Source of the DNA: Lachnospiraceae bacterium
Lineage (GTDB): Bacteria > Bacillota > Clostridia > Lachnospirales > Lachnospiraceae
Length of the DNA stretch: 56,232 nt
NCBI GenBank assembly: GCA_016288005.1
Contig: JAEEXY010000013.1
Span: forward strand, 1-56,232
Reading direction: 5' to 3'
This document shows positions 32,799 to 41,099 of this stretch, piece by piece. A model generated the notes under the pieces. The model did no database searches. It saw only the letters and a list, made by a program, of their open reading frames with translations, and was not told where the DNA came from. Made by a program: the position numbers and the translations under genes. Each line of letters begins with the position of its first letter. Positions within the stretch are counted from its first letter, which is position 1.

Positions 32799-34805
32799 AT
32801 GAATTATTCGGATATCATATGTACTGCAAGATCCGTGCATGATGCGGGCAGCGGTTACGTTCAGGCAAACGCGACGGGGCTTAGGTTCGATATTTTTCCG
32901 GCTGCAGATAATGCTGAAAATGGGAACGGCTCTTTCTGCACGAATGTGAAGGTGCGGATCACGAATGCTTCAGCGGCGGATTTTTCCGGGGTGATCCATA
33001 TTAAGCTTATGAGCGGCGAAAGCGAGCCAAAGGTTTTTATGCCCGGATATATGTATAATACAAATACGGCGGACAAGCCTTCTTCGGGCAGAAAAGCATT
33101 CCCCAGACTGAAAAAGGCTCCCGCCGGCATGCCTGAATCAGACTTTTTCATGACTAGGAGCGACAGGCTGGCAGCGCCGGTGAGCCTTATATACGGTTCG
33201 GGCAGGGTTAGTGGCATAGCGGCTCCTCCGTACTGGGTATCGGAGAACGGAACGCCCATGCCCGTATCGTTCGAAAACGGGAAAAAGAACCCTGCGGCTG
33301 CCGAATTTCTGCAATACGGCGGCTTCACCTGCAATATCAATGATAACGGGCGGGTAAGCGTCGGTTATACGCTGGGATATGAAAACGCACCCTGGCTCTT
33401 TGTCCAGACCGCAGCCGTATATGACAGGGCGGAACTCAGTGAGGAGAATTCTTTCCGAATTGCGGCAGGAGAGTCGGTTGAGTTCCCCATGATCATCTAC
33501 GACTATGAGGGAGAGGACGAGAGAGCGATCTACACGGCGCTGCGGCATACATACAATGTTTTTCACGAAACGCCGAGAAGTATTGACGGAATGGATCCGG
33601 AGAGGGCATTGACGCTGCTGGGCGGCGCGATACGGGACAATGCGTGGCTTGAACAGGAAAAGATGTATTCGGGCTTTGTATATGACAGAGAACAGGGTCC
33701 GAAATATAACAAGATCGGGTCCCTGACATGGACTAACGGCCTGTCTGTGGCTGTTCCGATGCTGCTGGCGGCCAACAGACTGAACGATGACAGGGCAAGA
33801 GCTCAGAGCCTCGCATTTTTGGAAAATGTCATCAAAAACAGCTATAATCCCCGTTCCCACCTGCTGTACGAGGCTGTGGAAGACGGGAAATGGTCTGTAC
33901 GCGGCTGGTGGTACAACGGTATGCACAGCGGAGGTCACAGCGCTTATCTGAACGGACAGGCCGTGTACTATATCATCCTGGCTTATATCGGAGAAAAGAG
34001 TGCGCGCAATGCGGTACATGATGACTGGCTGGACTTTGTCGCTCCGGTCATCGCCAAGATGAACGCCGAGATGAATTCGGACTGCGAATATCCTTTTGCG
34101 ATGTCGGAATATACCGGCGCAGGTATCGAATACGATTCGATGGGCGGAGCGTGGTGCCTTGCGGCAACGGCGCTGTACGAATCGGTAAAGAAAGATACAG
34201 GATACCTTGAGAAGCTCAAAGCGAGCGAACGGCACTATTACGAAGCGTTCGTAAAGAGGTGCGAATGCTACGGAGGTCCGCTCGATACCGACAAGGCGGT
34301 AGATGATGAGGGAATACTGGCCTATATCCGCGCGGTCAGGCTGCTGCACGAGCTGACGGGGGAAGACAGTTATCTTGAGCATCTGCGGGATGCGCTCTAC
34401 TACGAGTGCAGTTTTAAATTGTGCTACAATACCCCTGTTTCCGTTCCGCCGCTCAGCAGCGTTCACTGGTCTTCCTGCGGAGGCAGCATTACGTCTGTGG
34501 CCAATCCGCATATTCATCCGATGTCGAGTACGATTATTCCCGAAATGAGGTATTATGCGGATGCAACGGGTGATGAGTATATCGGATCCCGCCTTGAAGA
34601 TACGGTTAAATGGAGTCTGCAGACCTTTAATACATATCCGAAGGAATACGGATATGGCGGCCCCGGATGGATGTCGGAAAGATTCTGCTTCTGTCAGGGA
34701 TTGCTTACCGAGAAATATCCCGACGGTTCTCCCGCAAGTACATGGTTCGCGCTGATGCCGTGGGCGGCGGGCAGCATAATCGAGGGACTGGCTGGAGTGC
34801 AGTGA
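32799..34805 (+). CDS. Six-hairpin-glycosidase-like cytoplasmic protein
   Basis: A 668-residue protein with a GGAGGGG site and no signal peptide. The N-terminal ~250 residues look like a beta-sandwich. From ~270 to the end there are repeated helix pairs with aromatic and acidic patches, such as WTNGLSVAVPMLL, GWWYNGMHSGGHSAYLNGQAVYY, EYDSMGGAWCLAATALYE and GGPGWMSERFCFCQG, the pattern of an (alpha/alpha)6 barrel. This suggests a glycoside hydrolase or related enzyme acting on oligosaccharides inside the cell. I cannot place it in a numbered GH family. It ends at a bidirectional terminator. Confidence 0.7.
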   Translation: MNYSDIICTARSVHDAGSGYVQANATGLRFDIFPAADNAENGNGSFCTNVKVRITNASAADFSGVIHIKLMSGESEPKVFMPGYMYNTNTADKPSSGRKAFPRLKKAPAGMPESDFFMTRSDRLAAPVSLIYGSGRVSGIAAPPYWVSENGTPMPVSFENGKKNPAAAEFLQYGGFTCNINDNGRVSVGYTLGYENAPWLFVQTAAVYDRAELSEENSFRIAAGESVEFPMIIYDYEGEDERAIYTALRHTYNVFHETPRSIDGMDPERALTLLGGAIRDNAWLEQEKMYSGFVYDREQGPKYNKIGSLTWTNGLSVAVPMLLAANRLNDDRARAQSLAFLENVIKNSYNPRSHLLYEAVEDGKWSVRGWWYNGMHSGGHSAYLNGQAVYYIILAYIGEKSARNAVHDDWLDFVAPVIAKMNAEMNSDCEYPFAMSEYTGAGIEYDSMGGAWCLAATALYESVKKDTGYLEKLKASERHYYEAFVKRCECYGGPLDTDKAVDDEGILAYIRAVRLLHELTGEDSYLEHLRDALYYECSFKLCYNTPVSVPPLSSVHWSSCGGSITSVANPHIHPMSSTIIPEMRYYADATGDEYIGSRLEDTVKWSLQTFNTYPKEYGYGGPGWMSERFCFCQGLLTEKYPDGSPASTWFALMPWAAGSIIEGLAGVQ

Positions 34806-34812
34806 ATAATTG

Positions 34813-34860
34813 AAAAGGTGCCTGTCACCATGACGAAACTCATGGTGACAGGCACTTTTT
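34813..34860. terminator. Bidirectional terminator with GGTGCCTGTCACC repeat
   Basis: A 21-bp stem with one G-U pair, arms from AAAAGGTGCCTGTCACCATGA, and a CGAAAC loop; A-run at the left and T-run at the right. It lies between convergent genes. The 16-base core GGTGCCTGTCACCAT is shared with the palindrome at 7446. Confidence 0.85.
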
Positions 34861-34878
34861 GGTTGGCATCTTTTTACA

Positions 34879-36459
34879 TTACTTCGCCTCTACGGTTCCG
34901 ATCTTGCCGAAGAGTTTCTTGTAGCTCTTGAGCTTTGACGAAGGAACCGTGAATGTGATCCCGTCGCCTGCCGAACCGGCCTTGGTCCATACGGAGGTTC
35001 CGATATTGGCAGATTTGAGCTTCTTGCTCTTGATGATCACTTTTTCGAGTCCTGTGGCCTTATAGAAGGCCTTGTTGCCGATGGAAGTGATATATTTGCC
35101 TATCGTTACCTTCTTGAGCGTTTTATGGCCTTTAAACGCGTTGGCGGCTATGCTCGTTACCTTGTAGGTGATTCCGTCGATCTTAACCTTGGAGTAAACG
35201 GTGTGCTTAGCTTTCTTTTTGATCGGAGACAAGTACTCGAGGACGCCGACCTTGCCGTTGACGTCACCGCCTTCGATGATCTTGTATTTCGCGTTGTACT
35301 TTGAAGAAGTAAGCTTACTTCCGGCCTCGGTAAACTCCGCAACATCGGTGTATGCCAGGATGAACGGCGAGCATGAGCTAAACTGCACGGAGGCCTTCAT
35401 GGTCTTGGTGCTTACGTTGACCGGCAGTACTTCGGTCTTGCCGTCAGCCTTCGGATGGATCATGAAGAATATCCTGCGAACGAGCGGATCGGTATTCTTT
35501 AACGCCTTGTCGATCTTGAACCTGACAGTCATCATTGCGGAACCGAGATCATGGATCTCGACCGGCTTATTGCTGCCAATCTTCAGTGAAACCGTGAAAT
35601 CATAAACTTTAACGATATTGATCGCGGGCTTGCCCGTCTCGCCTGCTTCGTCGGCGGGAGCAGAGAGGTTTCCTGAGAATACCGCTTCGAGCTCTTCGGA
35701 GACTTCGATATCCTTATCCGCCGCGTCGGGATCGGTCATCATGGCCTCTAAGGTTTCGGTGTTTTCCTCGCAGGTCTTTTCTTCAGCGGAGGAGAGGTCT
35801 GAGGTTGATACCGAGAGAATGAGCTCAACCGGCTCGCTCTGGATCGCTGCCTGCTGTTCATCGGTGAGCACCGCATCAAGCAGGGCCGCGCCGTTCTCGT
35901 CTTCGGGATTCGGAACTACGGACATCTCAGTCGGCTCTTCGCCGATCTCACCTGCGTCAAATACTGCATTGACGCTGTCGCTGCCTTCCTCCGCGATTAT
36001 TTTGTCGAATGCGGGCTCGGGAGTGGGGGCGGCGGTTGCTGCAGGTGCCTCGGTGGGCTCGGGAGTGGTCTCGGCGGGAGTGTAGCTGCTGCCGGAATCA
36101 TCGGAAGGCGTGTAGCTGCTGCCAACGGTGGCTGTGGTCGTGGCCCAGGAACCGCCTTCGTAGTCTGCGACGGAGATGGTGTAAGTCGCTCCGGCCGTGA
36201 AGGATACGTTTTCGAGCGATGCTGAGAAATCACCGTTTGAATCGACTGCAAAGCTCTGCAGAGTGATCACCTCGTTAGAGGCATCTTTTATTCTTACCAT
36301 GACCGCTTTTGCACTGGTATGTCCGGAAACAACTGCGGAAGAAGTTGTTAATGTACATGAAATGTCAGTAACTAAATTATTCTTTGCACTGACCGGAACA
36401 GCCGCCGGAATGATCAGACATAAGGTCAGCAGTATAGCTAGTATTGTTTTTTTCATCAT
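34879..36459 (-). CDS. Secreted leucine-rich-repeat (BspA-type) protein
   Basis: A 526-residue exported protein. The start at 36459 (or 36456, the next ATG) follows AAGGGGG; an in-frame ATG at 36510 would add 17 polar residues before the signal peptide and is rejected. The signal peptide (MMKKTILAILLTLCLIIPAA) ends near VSA-K. Residues ~25-115 form a beta domain; a Pro/Thr/Glu linker (TPEPTEAPAATAAPTPEP) and a long acidic middle part follow. The last ~110 residues hold LRR_5 repeats: SIAANAFKGHKTLKKVTIGK and SIGNKAFYKATGLEKVIIKS. No sorting signal is present. It is the third gene of a leftward set of three exported proteins. Confidence 0.82.
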   Translation of the reverse strand: MMKKTILAILLTLCLIIPAAVPVSAKNNLVTDISCTLTTSSAVVSGHTSAKAVMVRIKDASNEVITLQSFAVDSNGDFSASLENVSFTAGATYTISVADYEGGSWATTTATVGSSYTPSDDSGSSYTPAETTPEPTEAPAATAAPTPEPAFDKIIAEEGSDSVNAVFDAGEIGEEPTEMSVVPNPEDENGAALLDAVLTDEQQAAIQSEPVELILSVSTSDLSSAEEKTCEENTETLEAMMTDPDAADKDIEVSEELEAVFSGNLSAPADEAGETGKPAINIVKVYDFTVSLKIGSNKPVEIHDLGSAMMTVRFKIDKALKNTDPLVRRIFFMIHPKADGKTEVLPVNVSTKTMKASVQFSSCSPFILAYTDVAEFTEAGSKLTSSKYNAKYKIIEGGDVNGKVGVLEYLSPIKKKAKHTVYSKVKIDGITYKVTSIAANAFKGHKTLKKVTIGKYITSIGNKAFYKATGLEKVIIKSKKLKSANIGTSVWTKAGSAGDGITFTVPSSKLKSYKKLFGKIGTVEAK

Positions 36460-36516
36460 AAGTCCCCCTTGGGTTACTGTTTTTTGTTTTATCTGGCTAT
36501 ATGGCATCATGTGTAT

Positions 36517-39429
36517 TTAATACCAGGAAATCTTGCCGTCCCAGTATATTCCCTGACCGGAACCGATCTGAGCACCGCCAAAGCTGTCGTCGTTATTCCA
36601 GCCGGCATTGAGAACACTGGCGTGGAAACCGCCGAAGTCTGCCCTTAATTCATCGCCGATCCATATGTTATCCTTGAATGTTGTGGCATGTGTAAACCCA
36701 ATCAGGAATATTGTAGTTGCGACCGAATCGTTTGTGGCTGCGAGTCTGCCGTTAAAGCCTCTGTTACCTTTTCCACTGGCACCTCTTCCGGCGCTGCCGA
36801 TGGGATCGTCATTATCAGCGGTGATAACGCGATGTGTTCCGTCATCAAAGGTCAAGTAGAGTGAGAGATCGGAGGTGTTTTCTGTAGGATCGTTTGAAGG
36901 AGTGTAATAAATACCATATACTACAATCTGCTCACCTGCATAATAGTCATACTTTAACAGGGTCTTCTCATTTGTGCTGTCAGAGCCTAATTCAATAGTA
37001 TCAGGACGGTCACTGGCCTCATGTTTACTTCCGGAAAGATACCCATACTGTATTACGAGTCCCACACGGTTGATGGTCAATTTCTCGGTTCGTGTGGCGC
37101 TGCCATCCGAATATGTGATATTTATCGGGATGGAAGAATAGAAATTCGAGTCAAAGGTGATCTTAATATCACTTAAATTGTCAGCATTAATATGCACGCC
37201 TGCTTCAAACGATGCATCCGCAAGCTCGACAGCGGTGATCTCGCGTACGGAGATTCCTGTTTCCGGCGCCAGAGGTTTAAGATGCAGGATATTATGACCT
37301 ATATATACATTGGCTCTGGGGTCACCGTTACTGCGTGTGTTCCAGACGGAATCTGTACTATAGCCGTTGAGATTAAGTCCGCCATATCTTTTTGTTTCGC
37401 CTTCGCCTGTCAGTATTACATAGGTTTCCGACTCGATCATGACTCGAACTAACGTGCCATAATTAACAGGATCAGTATTCGAACTTGCACCGCGTTCCTG
37501 ATCCGCATTCAGCCAACGGGAGTTGAAGCTGAATGTGAAAATATTGTCCATGTTTGAAACTGCTGTATCACCACCCATGCCTCCGGCTACAATCTTCTTC
37601 GGGTCGATGGATGATACAAGAACGAGAATTGCTGAATCTCCACCGCCATCGAAACGAACTTCGTCTGCACGGCTGCGGATATAGAAGGTACTTCCGGTGC
37701 CGTTATCCTTGTTAAAGTCTGTACAGATAAGGAAATCTTCCAAATTAGGCAGAGTATAAACAGGGATATTGCTTACTACTGGATCACCGTTTTCAATGTC
37801 ATGCCCCCAATTGACCGTGTAATTGTTTACTGGTATTATAACATCATTTCCGTTTTTGTCTTTTGCACTAATGGTGCCTGGATTTCCATCAATGGTTATA
37901 CGAGATACAAGTTCATTTATGTTTGCAACATTATCTTTTATTTCGTTCCCATTTTCATCAACGCATACATGCCCGCTTTGATCAAAGAGTAAAGCATCAA
38001 GCCCAAAACTCTCGTGCATAGATACCCAGATAAAGCGATTGTATAGCTCGGTGGCAAGGTAGCGTTTAATCGTCGCTTCATCTGCACCTGCATAGGCGTA
38101 CAGATAATTATTAACGGTATCTATTATGTCAGACACGCCGGCATTAGGGTAATTCAAAGAAATAGTTATTGCACTATTTAAATTGAAGGTACGTTCAAGT
38201 TCCATGCCTGAAGCTGAAATACCGTCATGTTGAATGTCAAATTCGCGTTCCCTGGGAGCCCAGCATGCCATGATCTTGTTTGAATTTGCAGCAGGACTAA
38301 AGGTTATCTTAAGATCTACGGTAGTTGTATTCTGGGCAATATTATCTAATGAGATTACGTAGTTTGCCGTATCACCTTCGTATCCGGTGGGGGTCGTTAC
38401 TGCATTTACATAAGATCCGGTAGAATCTCTATACTGAACAGCTATGCTTTCATGGTTCGGATCGAAACCGCCAACGTATAAATAGAATGCAGGCACGGTA
38501 GTGTCATAGGGGCATATCCATTTTGAAGCAGTGCTGTCATATCTGAATTCAAAATCTGCATAATTGTTGGTCCTGGGATCAGCATAGAAGTGCGAAGATA
38601 CATCATCAGCATTTGGTCCAGAGTAGAGTGAAAGTCCTGTTACTCTGGATCCGCGACATACTCGCATATAGTGGTCCTCGCCCGAGCCTGTGACAGTGCC
38701 GCCCTCATCAACTTTAAGTGAACCTTCTACCAACAGATAACCGCGGTCTTCAACGTAGATATGACCACCTGAGAGGACATGAATGTCGTTATAACCCATC
38801 CAATTACCATCGATAATCTGATGTCCTTCTTCATCTAACACCGGCCTGTTTTGGTTATCATACTTCGGAATTCCGGCAAGCGTGAAATTGCCGCTAACGG
38901 TAAGGTCGTAGGAACGACTCCAAATCTGGCGATCGGGATCAACAAAATAAGGTGTTCCTTCAGCTTCATAATGTGCTTGGAGTCCTGTTACTGTTATAGC
39001 ACCTTGTGATACGGCGTACGAAGTAAACCTGGACTCGGTTGAAGATAAAGTAAAGTCAGCGTAAATGAGGCTGCTGTCTCCGGACAGCTTAAACTCTCCC
39101 ACATCAACATTACCTGCTGTTATAGCAGCATTATCAGCAATAATAAGTTTATCTCTATCCTCTTCGATAAGCGCATAATTTCCGCCGATTATAAATTTTC
39201 CGATCAGATCTTTACCCGCTACTGTTGCGTCACCTGAAACCAGTTCAAGTTCGGTTGGACCATTATTTGTGTTGTGACCATAGATTTTCCAAACTGTTGC
39301 CGTGTCATCTGCATGAACCTGTATCCTTATACCGTTCATACTCGGAATTACCAATGCGAAAACAAGCAGCATAACCCAGAAGGTCTTAAAATATCTGCTC
39401 CTTATTCCCTTTCCAGAATTATTATTCAT
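36517..39429 (-). CDS. Large exported protein of unknown function
   Basis: A 970-residue protein with an AGGAGG site 8 nt before the ATG. An N-terminal signal sequence (FWVMLLVFALVIPSMNG) ends near VHADD. The rest is rich in Asn, Asp, Gly, Ser and Thr and looks all-beta, with stretches such as IIGGNYALIEEDRDKLII, GGHIYVEDRGYLLVEGSL and ITITYSDGSATRTEKL-like segments. I recognise no catalytic motif, no LPxTG and no S-layer domain. It may be a surface or matrix protein. Codon and base use is clearly more AT-rich than in its neighbours. It lies 66 bp behind the Cys-rich lipoprotein gene and 57 bp before the LRR gene, all on the minus strand. Confidence 0.75.
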   Translation of the reverse strand: MNNNSGKGIRSRYFKTFWVMLLVFALVIPSMNGIRIQVHADDTATVWKIYGHNTNNGPTELELVSGDATVAGKDLIGKFIIGGNYALIEEDRDKLIIADNAAITAGNVDVGEFKLSGDSSLIYADFTLSSTESRFTSYAVSQGAITVTGLQAHYEAEGTPYFVDPDRQIWSRSYDLTVSGNFTLAGIPKYDNQNRPVLDEEGHQIIDGNWMGYNDIHVLSGGHIYVEDRGYLLVEGSLKVDEGGTVTGSGEDHYMRVCRGSRVTGLSLYSGPNADDVSSHFYADPRTNNYADFEFRYDSTASKWICPYDTTVPAFYLYVGGFDPNHESIAVQYRDSTGSYVNAVTTPTGYEGDTANYVISLDNIAQNTTTVDLKITFSPAANSNKIMACWAPREREFDIQHDGISASGMELERTFNLNSAITISLNYPNAGVSDIIDTVNNYLYAYAGADEATIKRYLATELYNRFIWVSMHESFGLDALLFDQSGHVCVDENGNEIKDNVANINELVSRITIDGNPGTISAKDKNGNDVIIPVNNYTVNWGHDIENGDPVVSNIPVYTLPNLEDFLICTDFNKDNGTGSTFYIRSRADEVRFDGGGDSAILVLVSSIDPKKIVAGGMGGDTAVSNMDNIFTFSFNSRWLNADQERGASSNTDPVNYGTLVRVMIESETYVILTGEGETKRYGGLNLNGYSTDSVWNTRSNGDPRANVYIGHNILHLKPLAPETGISVREITAVELADASFEAGVHINADNLSDIKITFDSNFYSSIPINITYSDGSATRTEKLTINRVGLVIQYGYLSGSKHEASDRPDTIELGSDSTNEKTLLKYDYYAGEQIVVYGIYYTPSNDPTENTSDLSLYLTFDDGTHRVITADNDDPIGSAGRGASGKGNRGFNGRLAATNDSVATTIFLIGFTHATTFKDNIWIGDELRADFGGFHASVLNAGWNNDDSFGGAQIGSGQGIYWDGKISWY

Positions 39430-39458
39430 GTGTTTTCCTCCTCGTTTTTTATATTATC

Positions 39459-39486
39459 GGCAGGTTATAACGCTCGGGAACCTGCC
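39459..39486 (-). other. Intercistronic hairpin
   Basis: Perfect 8-bp arms GGCAGGTT / AACCTGCC with a 12-nt loop, no T-run on the minus strand. It lies between the Cys-rich lipoprotein gene and the 970-residue protein gene and probably tunes their relative expression. Confidence 0.55.
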
Positions 39487-39495
39487 CGGGATTGG

Positions 39496-40821
39496 TTATT
39501 GTATATCTTTCGGATCGATGTATCCCGTGCCCAAACACATTGAGCACACACCCTTTTTGTGCGCGCCCTGTTCCGTGCACATTCCGCATGGAGTGACGCC
39601 CGTTCCTTCGCAGGCGGGGCAGGTATCGGTATAATGACCGCCGCAGACGTTGCAAAGGAATTTTCCCTGACCCTGACAGGCGGGACACCAGTTGGGATTG
39701 TCGATCTCTTTTTCAAAGGTTTCGGTGCGGTATTCGACTTTGTCACCGGGGTGGTGGCAGTAGATCTCGCATGAGCCGTCACCTTCATGACCTGTGCCGT
39801 TGCATTCGTTGCAATGCTTTTTGCCTGTTCCGTCGCAGCGCCCACAGTTTACCCACTCTTTTGTTTTGTCAGAAATGCCTCCGCCTTTTCCGCCGCACTC
39901 GGTACAGAATGTCCGGCCCTCGCCGCCGCACATGTGGCAGGGATTAAAGTATTGGCCGGTACCGTTGCAGAGCGGGCAGGGCGCGTCGCGTTTGTCCCTT
40001 GGATAGCCGCATCTGGTGCAGTATTCCACTTCCTCCGTTACGGTAGCAACGATGAACTGCTCGGATTCGGTATTGCCGCCGCAGCTGTAGCAGGTTATAT
40101 AGCCTTCGTCGCAAAATTCGCAGAATGTTGCGCCTTTTCCGAAGCACAGCTCGCAGGGGCCGCAGGTATCGCAGTAAATGCATTTGCCTGAGCCGAGGCA
40201 GTCGGGGCAGAGGACCTTTCCGTGCTGTTTAAGCTCGGCCGCCACGACGTTAACGGACATGTCATGCTGTGCGGCAGTAACGTTTACGGTTTCCAGAGTC
40301 TTTTCAAGGAGTGCGCCGCTGTCGGCACTTTCGTCGAGAATTGCGATATCTACTTTTACTTCCTTGCCCGCAGTCAGGTATTCCCGGTCTATCGCGGCTT
40401 CGATGACGAGTTTGGTGCACTCATCGATGGAATTGCCGGAAAAACTGATGTCGGAATACGCTTTCTGCGCGTCATCGTTCAGGCAGTCGGCGTAGATGAC
40501 TATATTGTTCTCATCTACATAGAGTGCCAGCTCAGGGTTTATCGTAAGATATACCACTGCGGCGCTCTGACGGGCCAATGCCTGCTTGTCGACTTCACCG
40601 GAGAGCTTAAGCGGCGGTCCGGTAGGGGTCGGCCGTGTGCCGGATAGATCTGCTGTCGTATCGCCGTCGGGATTCGAAGCTGTTTCCGAACCTACAGCGG
40701 ACTGCTGTGTTTGGGTCTCGTTATCCTGTGCATTTTTTGAACAAGCCGTAAATGCGGTGCAGAGCAGCAGGATAACAGCCAATATAGATATGGTTTTCCT
40801 GATATGTTTTCTGATTATCAT
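39496..40821 (-). CDS. Lipoprotein with RsgI-like domain and 35-Cys zinc-finger array
   Basis: A 441-residue exported lipoprotein. The start at 40821 follows AGGGAGG; the in-frame ATG at 40860 is rejected. The signal peptide ends in lipobox TAC near residue 27, followed by a polar linker. Residues ~75-190 resemble the extracellular middle domain of RsgI-type anti-sigma factors: VVYLTINPELALYVDENN, YADCLNDDAQKAY, NSIDECTKLVIEAAIDREYL. The C-terminal ~245 residues hold 35 cysteines, mostly CxxC pairs with Gly-rich turns such as CPDCLGSG, CPLCNGTG, CGRCDGTGKKHC and CPACEGTG, the DnaJ zinc-finger pattern. Such an array outside the cell is unusual. It heads a leftward unit of three exported proteins. 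Confidence 0.83.
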   Translation of the reverse strand: MIIRKHIRKTISILAVILLLCTAFTACSKNAQDNETQTQQSAVGSETASNPDGDTTADLSGTRPTPTGPPLKLSGEVDKQALARQSAAVVYLTINPELALYVDENNIVIYADCLNDDAQKAYSDISFSGNSIDECTKLVIEAAIDREYLTAGKEVKVDIAILDESADSGALLEKTLETVNVTAAQHDMSVNVVAAELKQHGKVLCPDCLGSGKCIYCDTCGPCELCFGKGATFCEFCDEGYITCYSCGGNTESEQFIVATVTEEVEYCTRCGYPRDKRDAPCPLCNGTGQYFNPCHMCGGEGRTFCTECGGKGGGISDKTKEWVNCGRCDGTGKKHCNECNGTGHEGDGSCEIYCHHPGDKVEYRTETFEKEIDNPNWCPACQGQGKFLCNVCGGHYTDTCPACEGTGVTPCGMCTEQGAHKKGVCSMCLGTGYIDPKDIQ

Positions 40822-41099
40822 TACCTCCCTTTTATAAGGAAATGAAGGAACAGATATCAATTGCTCCCGGAAGTTGCATTTGATGTACAGACTTCACGAA
40901 AACAAAATATATCTGTAGCCTTTTGTAAATTGTAACATTTATATCGTCAAAACCATAGTCAGCATATGTACAGTTTTGAGTTTAAACGTGTTTGATTATG
41001 GATGGGGTGACTGATTTGAGTACTAACCGGGTTGCGGGAGGACTGGATTTGGTATAAATTTGGAGAGTAAACAGACGGGTTTTGTTGTTTGGAGGCATG
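40822..41099. other. Divergent intergenic region
   Basis: 278 bp between the leftward lipoprotein gene and the rightward LuxR gene. It is AT-rich. For the rightward gene there is TATAAA at 41053-41058 with a poor -35 (TTGCGG at 15 bp). For the leftward gene TTACAA and TATATT occur about 18 bp apart. Neither is convincing, and no RNA gene or repeat was found. Confidence 0.45.

Noticed and set aside
33138-34517. 459-codon minus-strand open frame inside the six-hairpin-like gene
   Set aside because: Antisense to a gene with a good ribosome site and coherent fold pattern; no motif seen.
39559-40191. Plus-strand frames opposite the Cys-rich lipoprotein
   Set aside because: They are mirror frames of the CxxC repeats and look alanine-rich and hydrophobic only because of that.
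39496-40821. Cys-rich repeat coding region as a possible CRISPR-like repeat array
   Set aside because: The units are unequal in length and spacing and keep an open frame; no CRISPR repeats or cas genes are present in the window.
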